Shown here: positions 46,189 to 55,474 of the stretch, piece by piece
Layout of the letters: each line of letters starts with the position of its first letter
How positions within the stretch are numbered: the stretch's first letter is position 1
Assembly: GCF_016482825.1 (NCBI RefSeq)
Contig: NZ_JAEMNV010000002.1
Span: forward strand, 62,001-126,000
DNA length: 64,000 nt
Direction: 5' to 3'
Origin: Antrihabitans stalagmiti
GTDB lineage: Bacteria; Actinomycetota; Actinomycetes; Mycobacteriales; Mycobacteriaceae
The notes under the pieces: generated by a model
The model's database searches: none
Seen by the model: the letters and a program-made list of their open reading frames with translations, nothing else
What the model was told of the DNA's origin: nothing
Made by a program: the position numbers and the translations under genes

Positions 46189-48438
46189 ATGAGCACCCGG
46201 CGGCCGAGCGCACCCGCCTGGCTGTTCCTTGCTGGTTCTGTCGTCGCAGCAACCGCCGTGCTGTTGCTGCCCGCTCCGGCCAATCAAGCCCCGCTGGCAA
46301 CGACCGCGATACTTTCGACGGTCGCAATCGTTGTCGGGATATACCGACACAAGCCGCATCTGCCTGCACCGTGGTGGCTGATCGCGGCGGCGAATACGGT
46401 GTCGACCACCGGCGGTATGTTGCTCGGACGGGCAGCTGATCACTACCCGGGCGTCGCCCTCGTACCCCAACTGATCATGCTCCTCGCCGGTCCGCTCACC
46501 GCTGCGGCAGCGTTGGTTTGGCTCCGGACGTACTCGAAGAACACGGCACGCACCGTCGCCATCGACTCGGCGCTCGTCGGAGTCGGCGCCCTCATGGCCG
46601 CGTGGGTGCTCCTGCTGTCCCCCGCCGTCGGTGCGGGCAGCAGCCTCGAGGACCCCCGTTTCGCCGCGGGAGTGCAATTGGTCGTCGACGCCTTCGTCGT
46701 CGCGATGATCGCGCACGTCGCCTTCACTGCTGCCCGCGGCAATCGCGCCTTCGTACTGATCGGTTCGGCGACGATTCTGCTCCTGGCTTCCGACGTCATC
46801 TATGCAACCGATGCCATCAGAGCCAGCGGCGATGGGCGCTACTTCATGATCGCCGCGACGCTCTCCTACGGCTGTTTCGGTGCCGCAGCGTTGAACCCTG
46901 GGATGGCGAAGATCGGATCCGTGGAATCGAGTGCCCCCGATCGGCCACATCCGCGGTTCGTTGTGGTCGCGGTCGCATGTGTGCTCGCGTCGGCCATTCC
47001 CGCCACCCGGCCACCGTTCGGCATCACCGACCAGATCGTTCGCGCGGTCATTCTGGTCACCCTGATCGCGGGCGTCCTGTGGCGGAGTGAACGCGCCGTC
47101 CGCACCATCGCCCACAAGGAGTCGGACGCCCGCCACCGTGCCACCCACGACGAACTGACCGGGCTCTCCAATCGAGCCTGGCTCTACGCATCGCACCGAC
47201 GTCACGGCGTCGGTGCACCAGCTCGCCCGACAAGCCTGCTGTTCATGGATCTCGACAACTTCAAACTGGTCAACGACAGCTACGGGCATCGCACCGGGGA
47301 CGAATTGATCGTGGCTGCTGCGGAGCGCCTCGAAGACGTCGTCGGCGCTATCGGGATCGTGCACAGGCACGGCGGTGACGAGTTCGTCGTCACAACCCAT
47401 GCCGACCGCCTTGCGACCATCGCGCTTGCGGAACAGATCCTGGCAGCCTTCAGCAAACCTTTCGAGCTGAGCCAAGTTCGCGTCACGCTGTCGACGAGTA
47501 TCGGAATCTCCCAGAGCTCGCTGCACGGGGAACCAGCCGACCTCGACGACTTGATTCGCGAAGCCGATTCGGCGATGTATCACGCCAAATCGAAGGGTGC
47601 CGGTAGCTACGCGATCTTCGACGACCAGCTTCGCGAGCGGGCGATGCAGAAGTTGCAGGTGACAAGCGCATTGCGCGACGCGCTGAACAACCGCGAGTTC
47701 GAACTGCACTATCAGCCCATCGTCGATGCGACAACCGAGCGAACCGCCACCTACGAAGCGTTGCTCCGCTGGCGCCACAAGGGCATGTTGCGGACGCCGG
47801 GTTACTTCATCGAGGTGGCGGAATCCAGTGACATCATCATCGAGATCGGGGCTTGGGCCATCAACTCGGCGTGCGAGCAGTTGGCACGGTTCTGGCAGGA
47901 AACGGCGGACCGTCCCGCGGTCTCGGTCAATCTGTCAGCACGCCAGCTTCGCGACGAGAGCTTCGTCGATGTCGTCGCTGCAGCACTTGCCAAGAACGAA
48001 CTGCCGCCGTCGGCTTTGTGGCTCGAGCTGACCGAAACCGCACTCATCGACGACCACGATGTGGCTCTGACGATTTTGAACAGCTTGAGTTCGATGGGTG
48101 TGACGATCTGCCTCGACGACTTCGGGATCGGGTACTCCGCGTTGAGCAATCTGAACAAGTATCCGATCGACATCGTGAAAATCGACAAGAGCTTCATCGC
48201 CACGCTGGGTTCCGACAGCACGCAGAACGCGAAAGACCGCGTCCTCGTCAACTCGATCGAAGCGATGTCGAACGCACTTGGCCTCGTCACTGTTGCCGAG
48301 GGGGTCGAGAGCACAGACCAGCGGCAGCAGGTGCGGAATATCGGCTGCCGCTACGCACAGGGCTGGCTCTACGGTTTGCCGCAGCCCCGCTTCGCGCCTG
48401 CGGCCACCACCGAATCGATCGACGACCTCACCCACTGA
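46189..48438 (+). CDS. Membrane GGDEF-EAL protein (c-di-GMP synthase/phosphodiesterase)
   Basis: The gene encodes 749 residues from ATG 46189, chosen because AGGAG stands four bases upstream. The first ~310 residues are hydrophobic, with about eight to ten membrane segments. The GGDEF domain follows (HATHDELTGLSNRAW, then the intact HGGDEFVV), and then the EAL domain (YEALLRWRH, with later motifs LWLELTETALID and LDDFGIGYSAL). Both catalytic motifs look intact, so it may make or degrade c-di-GMP depending on signal. It stands divergent from the c-di-AMP-regulated gene. Confidence 0.94.
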   Translation: MSTRRPSAPAWLFLAGSVVAATAVLLLPAPANQAPLATTAILSTVAIVVGIYRHKPHLPAPWWLIAAANTVSTTGGMLLGRAADHYPGVALVPQLIMLLAGPLTAAAALVWLRTYSKNTARTVAIDSALVGVGALMAAWVLLLSPAVGAGSSLEDPRFAAGVQLVVDAFVVAMIAHVAFTAARGNRAFVLIGSATILLLASDVIYATDAIRASGDGRYFMIAATLSYGCFGAAALNPGMAKIGSVESSAPDRPHPRFVVVAVACVLASAIPATRPPFGITDQIVRAVILVTLIAGVLWRSERAVRTIAHKESDARHRATHDELTGLSNRAWLYASHRRHGVGAPARPTSLLFMDLDNFKLVNDSYGHRTGDELIVAAAERLEDVVGAIGIVHRHGGDEFVVTTHADRLATIALAEQILAAFSKPFELSQVRVTLSTSIGISQSSLHGEPADLDDLIREADSAMYHAKSKGAGSYAIFDDQLRERAMQKLQVTSALRDALNNREFELHYQPIVDATTERTATYEALLRWRHKGMLRTPGYFIEVAESSDIIIEIGAWAINSACEQLARFWQETADRPAVSVNLSARQLRDESFVDVVAAALAKNELPPSALWLELTETALIDDHDVALTILNSLSSMGVTICLDDFGIGYSALSNLNKYPIDIVKIDKSFIATLGSDSTQNAKDRVLVNSIEAMSNALGLVTVAEGVESTDQRQQVRNIGCRYAQGWLYGLPQPRFAPAATTESIDDLTH

Positions 48439-48462
48439 CCGCTGAGGTCAGCGTGAGCCTCG

Positions 48463-49956
48463 TCAGTACGCGCCGTCGCTCCCGGCGACCGCACTGATGG
48501 TCTTCTTGATGATGAGCAGGTCGTGGATCATCGACCAGTTCTCGATGTAGGACAGGTCCAGTCTGATCGCTTCGTGCCACGACAGATCCGATCGACCGCT
48601 GACCTGCCACAGACCCGTGACACCGGGCTTGACCATCAGACGTCTGCGAACGGTGTCGTTGTACTGCTCGACCTCACTGCGCAGCGGCGGCCGCGGGCCG
48701 ACGACACTCATCTCACCGCGCAGTACGTTCAAGAATTGTGGTAGCTCATCCAGGCTGTACCTGCGCAGGAAGCGACCGACCGAGGTGACGCGTGGATCGT
48801 CGCGCATCTTGAAAAGCGGCCCCGCGCCGTCGTTCTCCTCCTGCAACGCGGCAACGTGTTTGTCCGCGTCGACGAACATGCTGCGGAACTTGATCATCTG
48901 GAACGGCTTGCCGTCGAGGCCGATTCGCTCAGACCGGTAGAAAACGGGTCCGGGGCTGTTGGTTTTCACCGCTATCGCAGCAGCGATCATGATCGGCGAG
49001 ATCAGCAACGTGGCGAACGCCGCGAAGAAGAAGTCGAAGGCCTTCTTGCCGAGTGAGCGGGTCCGGTCGTATTGCGGCTTCTCCACGTGCAGCATCGGCA
49101 TGTCGGCGACCGGTCGGCTTTCGAGCCGCTGACCAGCAACGTCGACAACGCCGGGGGTGACGATGAGATCGACACCGAGTGGTTCGAGATCCCAGACGAG
49201 CTTGCGGGTATCACCGGGACCGAAATTGTCCGTGGCTGTCAGCGCAACCGTGTCGGCTCCGGTCAACCGGACCGTCTCCAGCACGGTTCGGTCGGTGCCG
49301 AGAATAGGGATGTTCAGGTCCCCGACCTCGATCGACGACACGTCGTCGGTCGGACCTTCAGGGGTGCAGATCCCGACGACGCGGTAGCCGGCGTGCGGTT
49401 CACGGGCGAAAGCCAATGCGGTAGCCCTGGCCGCATAGTGACTGCCGACGACGAGAACCGAGGTTTGGTACTGGTTGTTCGCCCGCATGCGGGTGGCGTA
49501 TCGGCGCCAGGCCCGACGATTGAGCATCAGGGCCGCGAGGCCGAGCGGGAAAGCGATCGCCAGGTAGCCGCGTGCCAAATCGACTCGGGCGAGCAGAGCC
49601 ACGATGGCGACGATGCCGAACAGGCGGAAGGTCGCGGTCGCGATTCGGCGATATTCCTCGGCGCCGCTGCCGATCACCTTGGTCGAACGGGTGTGAAAGA
49701 TGGCGAGCACGGCGAGCCAGCCGACGATGATGACAGCTGACACAACGGCGTAGGAAACCTCACGGCCCAGCGAGAACAGCGAGGTGTCACCGCTCAGGCC
49801 GCCGAACCGAACGAACTGTGCGGTGAGGACGGCCCCGACGACGACGAGTAGGTCGGTGATGGCGAGCCGATTGGCGTATTCGGCCTGCCAGCGCTCCCGC
49901 TCGGATTGCGCGAACGTACGCGAGCTGCGATCGGTGTCGAACGCCGCTGATGCCAT
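48463..49956 (-). CDS. Exopolysaccharide polyprenyl glycosylphosphotransferase
   Basis: This 497-residue membrane enzyme attaches the first sugar phosphate to undecaprenyl phosphate for exopolysaccharide synthesis. It has about four N-terminal helices, then a Rossmann-like middle (VLVVGSHYAARATALAFARE), a single re-entrant helix, and the bacterial sugar-transferase domain with VFYRSERIGLDGKPFQMIKF, RRYSLDELPQFLNVL and KPGVTGLWQVSGRS. It is convergent with the GGDEF-EAL gene, suggesting a link between c-di-GMP and polysaccharide output; that link is inference. Confidence 0.93.
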   Translation of the reverse strand: MASAAFDTDRSSRTFAQSERERWQAEYANRLAITDLLVVVGAVLTAQFVRFGGLSGDTSLFSLGREVSYAVVSAVIIVGWLAVLAIFHTRSTKVIGSGAEEYRRIATATFRLFGIVAIVALLARVDLARGYLAIAFPLGLAALMLNRRAWRRYATRMRANNQYQTSVLVVGSHYAARATALAFAREPHAGYRVVGICTPEGPTDDVSSIEVGDLNIPILGTDRTVLETVRLTGADTVALTATDNFGPGDTRKLVWDLEPLGVDLIVTPGVVDVAGQRLESRPVADMPMLHVEKPQYDRTRSLGKKAFDFFFAAFATLLISPIMIAAAIAVKTNSPGPVFYRSERIGLDGKPFQMIKFRSMFVDADKHVAALQEENDGAGPLFKMRDDPRVTSVGRFLRRYSLDELPQFLNVLRGEMSVVGPRPPLRSEVEQYNDTVRRRLMVKPGVTGLWQVSGRSDLSWHEAIRLDLSYIENWSMIHDLLIIKKTISAVAGSDGAY

Positions 49957-50129
49957 CTACTGATCTCCTGAGAGTCTGATCAATCGGAAAGCCCAGAGCG
50001 TGGGCAGTCCGTAGTAACTATCCAGCAACACGTTGAACTTGTTACAGGGTTGCTTGCAATTGCTAGCAGTGATGTTCGGCACGGCCCGACAAGGCCATTT
50101 TCCCATGCATACCGGGATAAAATCAGGCA

Positions 50130-51164
50130 ATGGTAGAACCTCGACGCATCGCACTCGCCCTCGGCAGCGGAGGGGCTCGTGGCTATGCGCACATCGGAGC
50201 AATCAACGAGCTGGAGAGTCGCGGCTTCGAGGTTGCCGGTGTCGCGGGATCCTCGATGGGCGCCCTGATCGGTGGCGTCTATGCCGCGGGCAAGCTCACC
50301 GAGTTCACCGAATGGGCGCTCTCGCTCACTCAGTTCGAAGTGATTCGGCTACTCGACCCCTCCATACAGGTGGCAGGGGCGATTCGTGCCGAGAAGATCC
50401 TCGACCACATTCGCGAGATCCTCGGCGACATCACTATCGAAGAACTGCCGATGCCCTACGTCGCTATTGCGACCGACCTCGTCACCGGACGCGCCGTGTG
50501 GTTCCAACGAGGTGCTGTAGACACCGCTATCCGCGCGTCCATCGCGATTCCCGGCGTCATCTCCCCACTGCTGACACACGGTCGCGTCCTCGCCGACGGT
50601 GGCATTCTCGATCCGCTGCCCGTCGTTGCGACGGCGGGCATCGACGCCGACCTCACGATCGGCATCAGTCTCAGCGGGGATGCTCCCGGCCATGACGACT
50701 GGGCGACTCCGGCCACTCCGGCCGACCCTGGCGCTCTCAACGAGTGGGTCGGCAAAATCCGACGAAGCGCCGAGCAGCTCAGCGCGCCGGTCACCTCCGT
50801 CATCGAACGTTTCGCGGCTGCGTCCGCCGACGACGAAGACGAAAAGGCAAAGGCAGCTGTCGAATCAGCCGCCGAGACAGACGACGACGAATGGCCCAAC
50901 CTGGGCCGAATCGACGTGATGAACCGGTCACTGGATGTAATGCAGGCAGCATTGGCCCGCTATCAGCGTGCGGGTCATCCACCCGACGTCCTCATCGAGA
51001 TTCCGCGGACTGCCGGTCGCACACTCGACTTTCACCGCGCTGAAGAGTTGATCGAGCTCGGACGCAACGCTGCCGCCAAAGCGCTCGACGACGCAGGTCT
51101 CACCGGACCGGGAGACTCGACGAGTGCTGCCGAGCTCACCGAGCCACAGGCCGTCGACGCCTGA
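50130..51164 (+). CDS. Patatin-like phospholipase (RssA-like)
   Basis: This 344-residue protein has the patatin catalytic dyad: Ser in GVAGSSMGALIGG near residue 37 and Asp in LADGGILDPLPVV near residue 155, plus the glycine-rich oxyanion motif LGSGGARGYAHIG at 11-23. It is likely to hydrolyse acyl esters at the inner membrane face. The C-terminal third is acidic (SADDEDEKAKAAVESAAETD) and is not part of the core. The gene is divergent from the glycosylphosphotransferase gene across 173 bp without a clear feature. Confidence 0.9.
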   Translation: MVEPRRIALALGSGGARGYAHIGAINELESRGFEVAGVAGSSMGALIGGVYAAGKLTEFTEWALSLTQFEVIRLLDPSIQVAGAIRAEKILDHIREILGDITIEELPMPYVAIATDLVTGRAVWFQRGAVDTAIRASIAIPGVISPLLTHGRVLADGGILDPLPVVATAGIDADLTIGISLSGDAPGHDDWATPATPADPGALNEWVGKIRRSAEQLSAPVTSVIERFAAASADDEDEKAKAAVESAAETDDDEWPNLGRIDVMNRSLDVMQAALARYQRAGHPPDVLIEIPRTAGRTLDFHRAEELIELGRNAAAKALDDAGLTGPGDSTSAAELTEPQAVDA

Positions 51165-51177
51165 GCCAGTTCGGCTT

Positions 51178-51792
51178 CTACGAAGCAGGTTTCCGTTCGA
51201 ACCGGTGCCACACGTCTACGAATCGCCCGGTCAGGAACAACAGCAGTAGCGGGTAGTAACCCGTCGCCGGGATCGCCGTTGTGAGCGCAAGGGCAACGAC
51301 GAGAATCGAAAACGTCGCAAACGCTTGCTTCGGGTCCGGCGCCTGTGCGCCACTACGCAAGGCGGGATTCCGAGCGACCGCCCACGAGAGCACGGCCAGC
51401 GCTCCAGCACTGGCCGCCATGGTGCCGACGTACAACGCGCGCGTCGATGTTTCATCCGGCGGACTCGACGATGCGAGTGCCGTCGGAAAGGGCAGGAAGA
51501 CAATGGTGAACGCCCAGCAGGTCAACGTCTGCGTTGCGGGACCATCGAGGTCGATCACGTCACGCAGAATGTGATGTTGCGCCTTCCAAAATCGGAAGAT
51601 CACAACGAAACTCAGGCCGAAGGCCAGCAGTTCTGGCACGTGCTCACGAATCAGATCCACGGCCGATCCCGTGTAATCGGTGGTGAGATCGACGAGGGGC
51701 AGGATCAGCAGCGTGATGGCGATTGCAACGATCGCATCGATGAACGTCAGGAAGCGGTCGACGTAGCGACCGCGTCCGCCCGGCTCTGTCAT
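51178..51792 (-). CDS. TMEM175-family (DUF1211) channel-like protein
   Basis: The gene encodes 204 residues from ATG 51792 (MTEPGGRGRYVDRFLTFIDA). The first helix has the DUF1211/TMEM175 pattern RFLTFIDAIVAIAITLLIL, close to the usual RxxxFSD motif with Ile for Ser. Five further hydrophobic segments follow, for the six-helix unit expected of these potassium channels. Channel function is inferred from distant relatives. It is convergent with the patatin gene (13-bp gap). Confidence 0.85.
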   Translation of the reverse strand: MTEPGGRGRYVDRFLTFIDAIVAIAITLLILPLVDLTTDYTGSAVDLIREHVPELLAFGLSFVVIFRFWKAQHHILRDVIDLDGPATQTLTCWAFTIVFLPFPTALASSSPPDETSTRALYVGTMAASAGALAVLSWAVARNPALRSGAQAPDPKQAFATFSILVVALALTTAIPATGYYPLLLLFLTGRFVDVWHRFERKPAS

Positions 51793-51998
51793 GTCGTCAG
51801 CGTAAAACGGTCGCCCGATGCGCCTAATGACGATCCCCTGCCGCTCCCCCCGCGAATCAGACAAAACGTGCGCACGGTGGTAAGTTCTGGCGCTGTCGGT
51901 AGTTGTGACAACCGCCACTATCACTTCGACACGACACTTCGTTCAACGATGACGATCCCCCGAGCGAACCGCAGCCCGGGCAACCACTTGGAGTGGGC

Positions 51999-53828
51999 AT
52001 GACTGACACAGATATTGCGTTCCAGCACGCGTCGGGAAAGAGCGTTCGTACCCTTCCCGAGGCCTTTCAGGAAACCGTCCGGCTCCAGCCGTCCAGCGTT
52101 GCGATTCGCACGCCCGGCGATGTCCAGACGATCACCTGGTCGGAGTACGCACAACGTGTACAGGCGATCGCCGCCGGCCTGGCAGGGCTCGGCGTGAAAG
52201 CAGGCGACACCGTAGGCATCATGCTGCGCAACCGGCCCGAGTTTCACCTCGTCGACACCGCGGCGCTGCACCTCGGCGCGACGCCGTTCTCCATCTACAA
52301 CACCAGCTCTCCGGAGCAGATCGCCTACCTGTTCGGCAATGCCGAGAACACGGTGGTCATCACCGAGCAGGTGTTCCTTTCGCAGATCAAGGCGTCCGGC
52401 GCGGCACTCGAACACATAGTCGTCGTGGACGGAACTGCCGAGGGCACCATCTCCCTCGCCGAGCTCGAATCGACCCCGGCTCCCGGCTTCGACTTCGAAT
52501 CCGCTTGGCGTGCAGTACAACCCGACGACCTCGCAACGCTCATCTACACGTCGGGCACAACCGGCCCGCCCAAGGGCGTCGAGCTGACCCATCGCAGCAT
52601 CATCGCCGAACTGCTCGCTCTGAATCCGTATCTCGATGTCGGGTTCAACGATCGAATCGCGTCCTACCTGCCTGCCGCACACATCGCCGACCGGGTTTCC
52701 GCGCACGCGGCCAACCAGGTTCGCGGCATCCAGATCACCTCGGTCATCGATCCTCGCGAGATCGCTGCGGCTCTCCCTGACACGCGTCCGACGATCTTCT
52801 TCGGTGTGCCGCGGGTGTGGCAGAAGGTTCGTACGGGCATCGAGGCCAAGCTGGCCGAAGAGCAGAGTCCGGTCAAGAAGAACCTTGCAGGCTGGGCAGT
52901 CGGTGTCGGCAAGAAGGCCGCACGACTGAATATCGAAGGCAAGAGCCTTGGCCCTGTGCTCTCGGCACAGCACAAAATTGCCGACACCCTTGTGCTTTCG
53001 AAGGTTCGTCACGCTCTCGGCCTCGACCAGGTGCAGCTCGCGATCTCCGGCGCGTCCGCGATCCCCGTCGAGGTGCTGGAATTCTTCCTCGCCATCGGCA
53101 TCCCCGTACAGGAGGTGTGGGGCATGTCGGAGTCGTGCGGTGGCACCACACTGACCGACCGCGAAAATCCGAAGATCGGAACCGTCGGCAAGGCACTTCC
53201 CGGTATCGAGCTCAAGCTCGGTGAGGACGGCGAACTGTTCATCCGCGGCGCCGCCGTGATGCGCGGGTACCGCAAGCAGCCCGACAAGACAGCCGAAACG
53301 CTCGACGCGGACGGCTGGTTGGCGACCGGTGACATCGGCACGATCGACGACGAAGGCAACGTCAAGATCGTCGACCGCAAGAAGGAACTGATCATCAGCG
53401 AGTCGGGCAAGAACATGTCGCCGACCAACATCGAGAACGCAATGAAGGCGGCGACGTCGCTCATCGGCCAGGTCGTCGCGATCGGCGACGACAAGCCGTA
53501 CATCTCGGCGATCATCGCTCTCGACCCCGATGCCGCTGCGGCGCGGGCAAAGGCGTTCGACACCCCGAATGCCGACATCGCGACTTTGGCTGCCCGAGAA
53601 GAGATCCGCAAGGAGGTCGCCGAGGCGATCCGAGCAGGCAATGCCAAGCTGTCCCGCGTCGAGCAGATCAAGAGGTTCGTCATCACCGACACCGCATGGG
53701 AGCCGGGCGGTATCGAGCTGACACCGACTATGAAGCTCAAGCGCAAGCCGATTGCCGAGAAGTACGCCACTGCGATCGTCGATCTCTACGACACGACTCC
53801 GCCGGCGTCGGTGGTCGACCTTCGGTAG
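51999..53828 (+). CDS. Long-chain fatty acid--CoA ligase (AMP-forming)
   Basis: This 609-residue ANL-superfamily enzyme activates a fatty acid as acyl-AMP and then acyl-CoA. The ATP motif LIYTSGTTGPPKGVELTHRS is near residue 180, AWGMSESCGG-type sequence appears as VWGMSESCGGTTL near 373, then GWLATGDIGTIDDEGN and KELIISESGKNMSP; the C-terminal lysine region is LTPTMKLKRKPI. It resembles mycobacterial FadD11/FadD15. ATG 51999 was chosen over a GTG two codons upstream. A palindromic hairpin with T-run follows the stop. Confidence 0.94.
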   Translation: MTDTDIAFQHASGKSVRTLPEAFQETVRLQPSSVAIRTPGDVQTITWSEYAQRVQAIAAGLAGLGVKAGDTVGIMLRNRPEFHLVDTAALHLGATPFSIYNTSSPEQIAYLFGNAENTVVITEQVFLSQIKASGAALEHIVVVDGTAEGTISLAELESTPAPGFDFESAWRAVQPDDLATLIYTSGTTGPPKGVELTHRSIIAELLALNPYLDVGFNDRIASYLPAAHIADRVSAHAANQVRGIQITSVIDPREIAAALPDTRPTIFFGVPRVWQKVRTGIEAKLAEEQSPVKKNLAGWAVGVGKKAARLNIEGKSLGPVLSAQHKIADTLVLSKVRHALGLDQVQLAISGASAIPVEVLEFFLAIGIPVQEVWGMSESCGGTTLTDRENPKIGTVGKALPGIELKLGEDGELFIRGAAVMRGYRKQPDKTAETLDADGWLATGDIGTIDDEGNVKIVDRKKELIISESGKNMSPTNIENAMKAATSLIGQVVAIGDDKPYISAIIALDPDAAAARAKAFDTPNADIATLAAREEIRKEVAEAIRAGNAKLSRVEQIKRFVITDTAWEPGGIELTPTMKLKRKPIAEKYATAIVDLYDTTPPASVVDLR

Positions 53829-53847
53829 CCGTCACCACGCATCGAAT

Positions 53848-53886
53848 CGGGTCGGTGTGCACTCTTGACGAGTGCACACCGACCCG
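53848..53886 (+). terminator. Terminator-like palindrome, GGGTCGGTGTGC family, copy 2
   Basis: Perfect 17-bp arms (CGGGTCGGTGTGCACTC and its complement at 53870-53886) enclose a five-base loop, directly followed by TTTT. It ends the acyl-CoA ligase transcript. An extra half copy (GTGCACGCCGACCG) follows at about 53893. It shares its core with the repeats at 14289 and 61503. Confidence 0.85.
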
Positions 53887-53927
53887 TTTTCGTGCACGCC
53901 GACCGAGCGCGGATCCATAATTGGACG

Positions 53928-54437
53928 ATGTCCGACGAGGCGTTTCCCGATGTCCGCTGGGGTCGTGACCGGCCGTGGCTCAACAAACCGATCACAGCGT
54001 TCACATCCTCGCGGACGGGTTCGTGGATCTTCCGCAAACTTGTCCCGTACGACCACAAGCTGCTCGTCCGAAGTCGGGGTCGCTACACGATCCTCGGGCC
54101 GGTCGGTGTGCCGCTGTTGTTGCTCCACACCGTCGGTGCAAAGTCCGGCGAACGCCGAACCAATCCGCTGACCTATATGCGTTCCGGCAATCGAATCTTC
54201 CTCGTAGGCAGCAACTTCGGACAGGAGAAGCATCCGGCCTGGTCGTGGAATCTGCTCGCGAACCCGGACGCATCGGTGAGCATCGGCGGTGCCGAGATTC
54301 CCGTCACCGCAACTCAGCTGCACGGGGACGAGCGGGACCGCGCCTTTGCGATGTTCGTCGACTTCACAAAGACATACGAGAACTACACCGGACGCACCGA
54401 CCGTGACCTGCGGGTCTTCGCCCTCGACCGACGGTAG
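53928..54437 (+). CDS. Deazaflavin (F420)-dependent nitroreductase family protein
   Basis: The 169-residue protein starts at ATG 53928. The sequence LLLLHTVGAKSGERRTNPLT near residue 67 and PAWSWNLLANPDASVSIGG near 104 are the signature of the F420-dependent Ddn family (mycobacterial Rv3547-like), which reduces quinones and nitro compounds at the membrane. F420 binding is expected from the family, and the natural substrate is not known. The gene sits alone between the terminator repeat and the MerR gene. Confidence 0.88.
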   Translation: MSDEAFPDVRWGRDRPWLNKPITAFTSSRTGSWIFRKLVPYDHKLLVRSRGRYTILGPVGVPLLLLHTVGAKSGERRTNPLTYMRSGNRIFLVGSNFGQEKHPAWSWNLLANPDASVSIGGAEIPVTATQLHGDERDRAFAMFVDFTKTYENYTGRTDRDLRVFALDRR

Positions 54438-54523
54438 GTCCGACGCTGTACTCCGCTACGATCGAAACCGTCCATTGAAAAATGGCACAGTCGAAGTTGT
54501 GACCGACGTTGCGAGGTGACGGT

Positions 54524-55438
54524 GTGACCCCTTCTCTACCGCCGCGCAAGCCTGCGCATCCGAGTCCGGTCGCCGTTGCTCTCGACAACATTCGCAAGGC
54601 GCCGGGTCGGGTCCGTCGTCAGTCTCGCGATGCAATCGGCGGCGCGGTCGCTCAATTGCTCGATTTGGCTCTGCTGCAACCGGATTCGAACAGCAGCGGC
54701 GAGTACCGCATCGACGACCTTGCCCGGCTGTCCGGCACGACAACCCGCAACATTCGCGCCTACCGCGAACGGGGACTGCTGCAGCCGCCTCGCAGGGTCG
54801 GTCGCCTTGCCCTCTTCGACGATTCGCACCTCGAACGGTTGAAGCTAATCTCGTCGATGCTCGATCGCGGGTACAACATCACCCACGTCCGCGAGATGCT
54901 CACCGCGTTGGAAGACGGCAAGGAACTTGCCGATGTGCTCGGACTCCAGGAAGCACTCGTCAAGAAGTGGTCCGAGGACGAGCCGGAAGAGATGAGCGTC
55001 GACGCCGTTCGGCGACTCGCCGGAGACCAGCACAGCCTCGACCGTCTCGTCTCTCTCGGGTTGGTCAGCCTCGACGGAGACAAGGCCATCGCCGCCCGCC
55101 CGAAACTACTGCGCGCGTTCGAGGCGATGCGTAACTACGGGATGGCAATGGACACGGTGATCGACGTCCACGAGGAGGTGTCGCCGTCGATCGACAAGAT
55201 CAGTCGCACCCTCGTGGATGCCGGCGCCCAACAGGTGGCGAGGCGCTTCGACCCTGCCAAGCCGCGCGGCGAGGCCGATCTGACGGACCTGGCGAGCATG
55301 CTCGTCGAATTCCGAACGCTCGCGGTGAGTTCTGTAACTGCATCCCTTGCGATTTCGATCGAGCGAACGATCGAAACCGTCGTGGGGAACTTCCTCGCTG
55401 ACCTGCTGGACAAACAATCCGAGCACGAGGCCGGCTGA
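54524..55438 (+). CDS. MerR family transcriptional regulator
   Basis: The gene encodes 304 residues from GTG 54524, with GAGGTG nine bases upstream; a TTG five codons earlier is possible. An unusual N-terminal stretch of about 60 residues precedes the MerR helix-turn-helix: YRIDDLARLSGTTTRNIRAY, then RERGLLQPPRRVGR. The long C-terminal effector region (about 150-304) has a VHEEVSPSIDKISRTLVDAG segment and no cysteine metal motif. The ligand is unknown. Confidence 0.88.
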   Translation: MTPSLPPRKPAHPSPVAVALDNIRKAPGRVRRQSRDAIGGAVAQLLDLALLQPDSNSSGEYRIDDLARLSGTTTRNIRAYRERGLLQPPRRVGRLALFDDSHLERLKLISSMLDRGYNITHVREMLTALEDGKELADVLGLQEALVKKWSEDEPEEMSVDAVRRLAGDQHSLDRLVSLGLVSLDGDKAIAARPKLLRAFEAMRNYGMAMDTVIDVHEEVSPSIDKISRTLVDAGAQQVARRFDPAKPRGEADLTDLASMLVEFRTLAVSSVTASLAISIERTIETVVGNFLADLLDKQSEHEAG

Positions 55439-55474
55439 GAGCTATCGCGAACAGATCGGGGTAGCTTTCAGTCC

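Noticed and set aside
46003-47778. A 591-codon minus-strand open frame
   Set aside because: Antisense to the GGDEF-EAL gene, no start signal or recognisable domain, and arginine/histidine-rich shadow composition.
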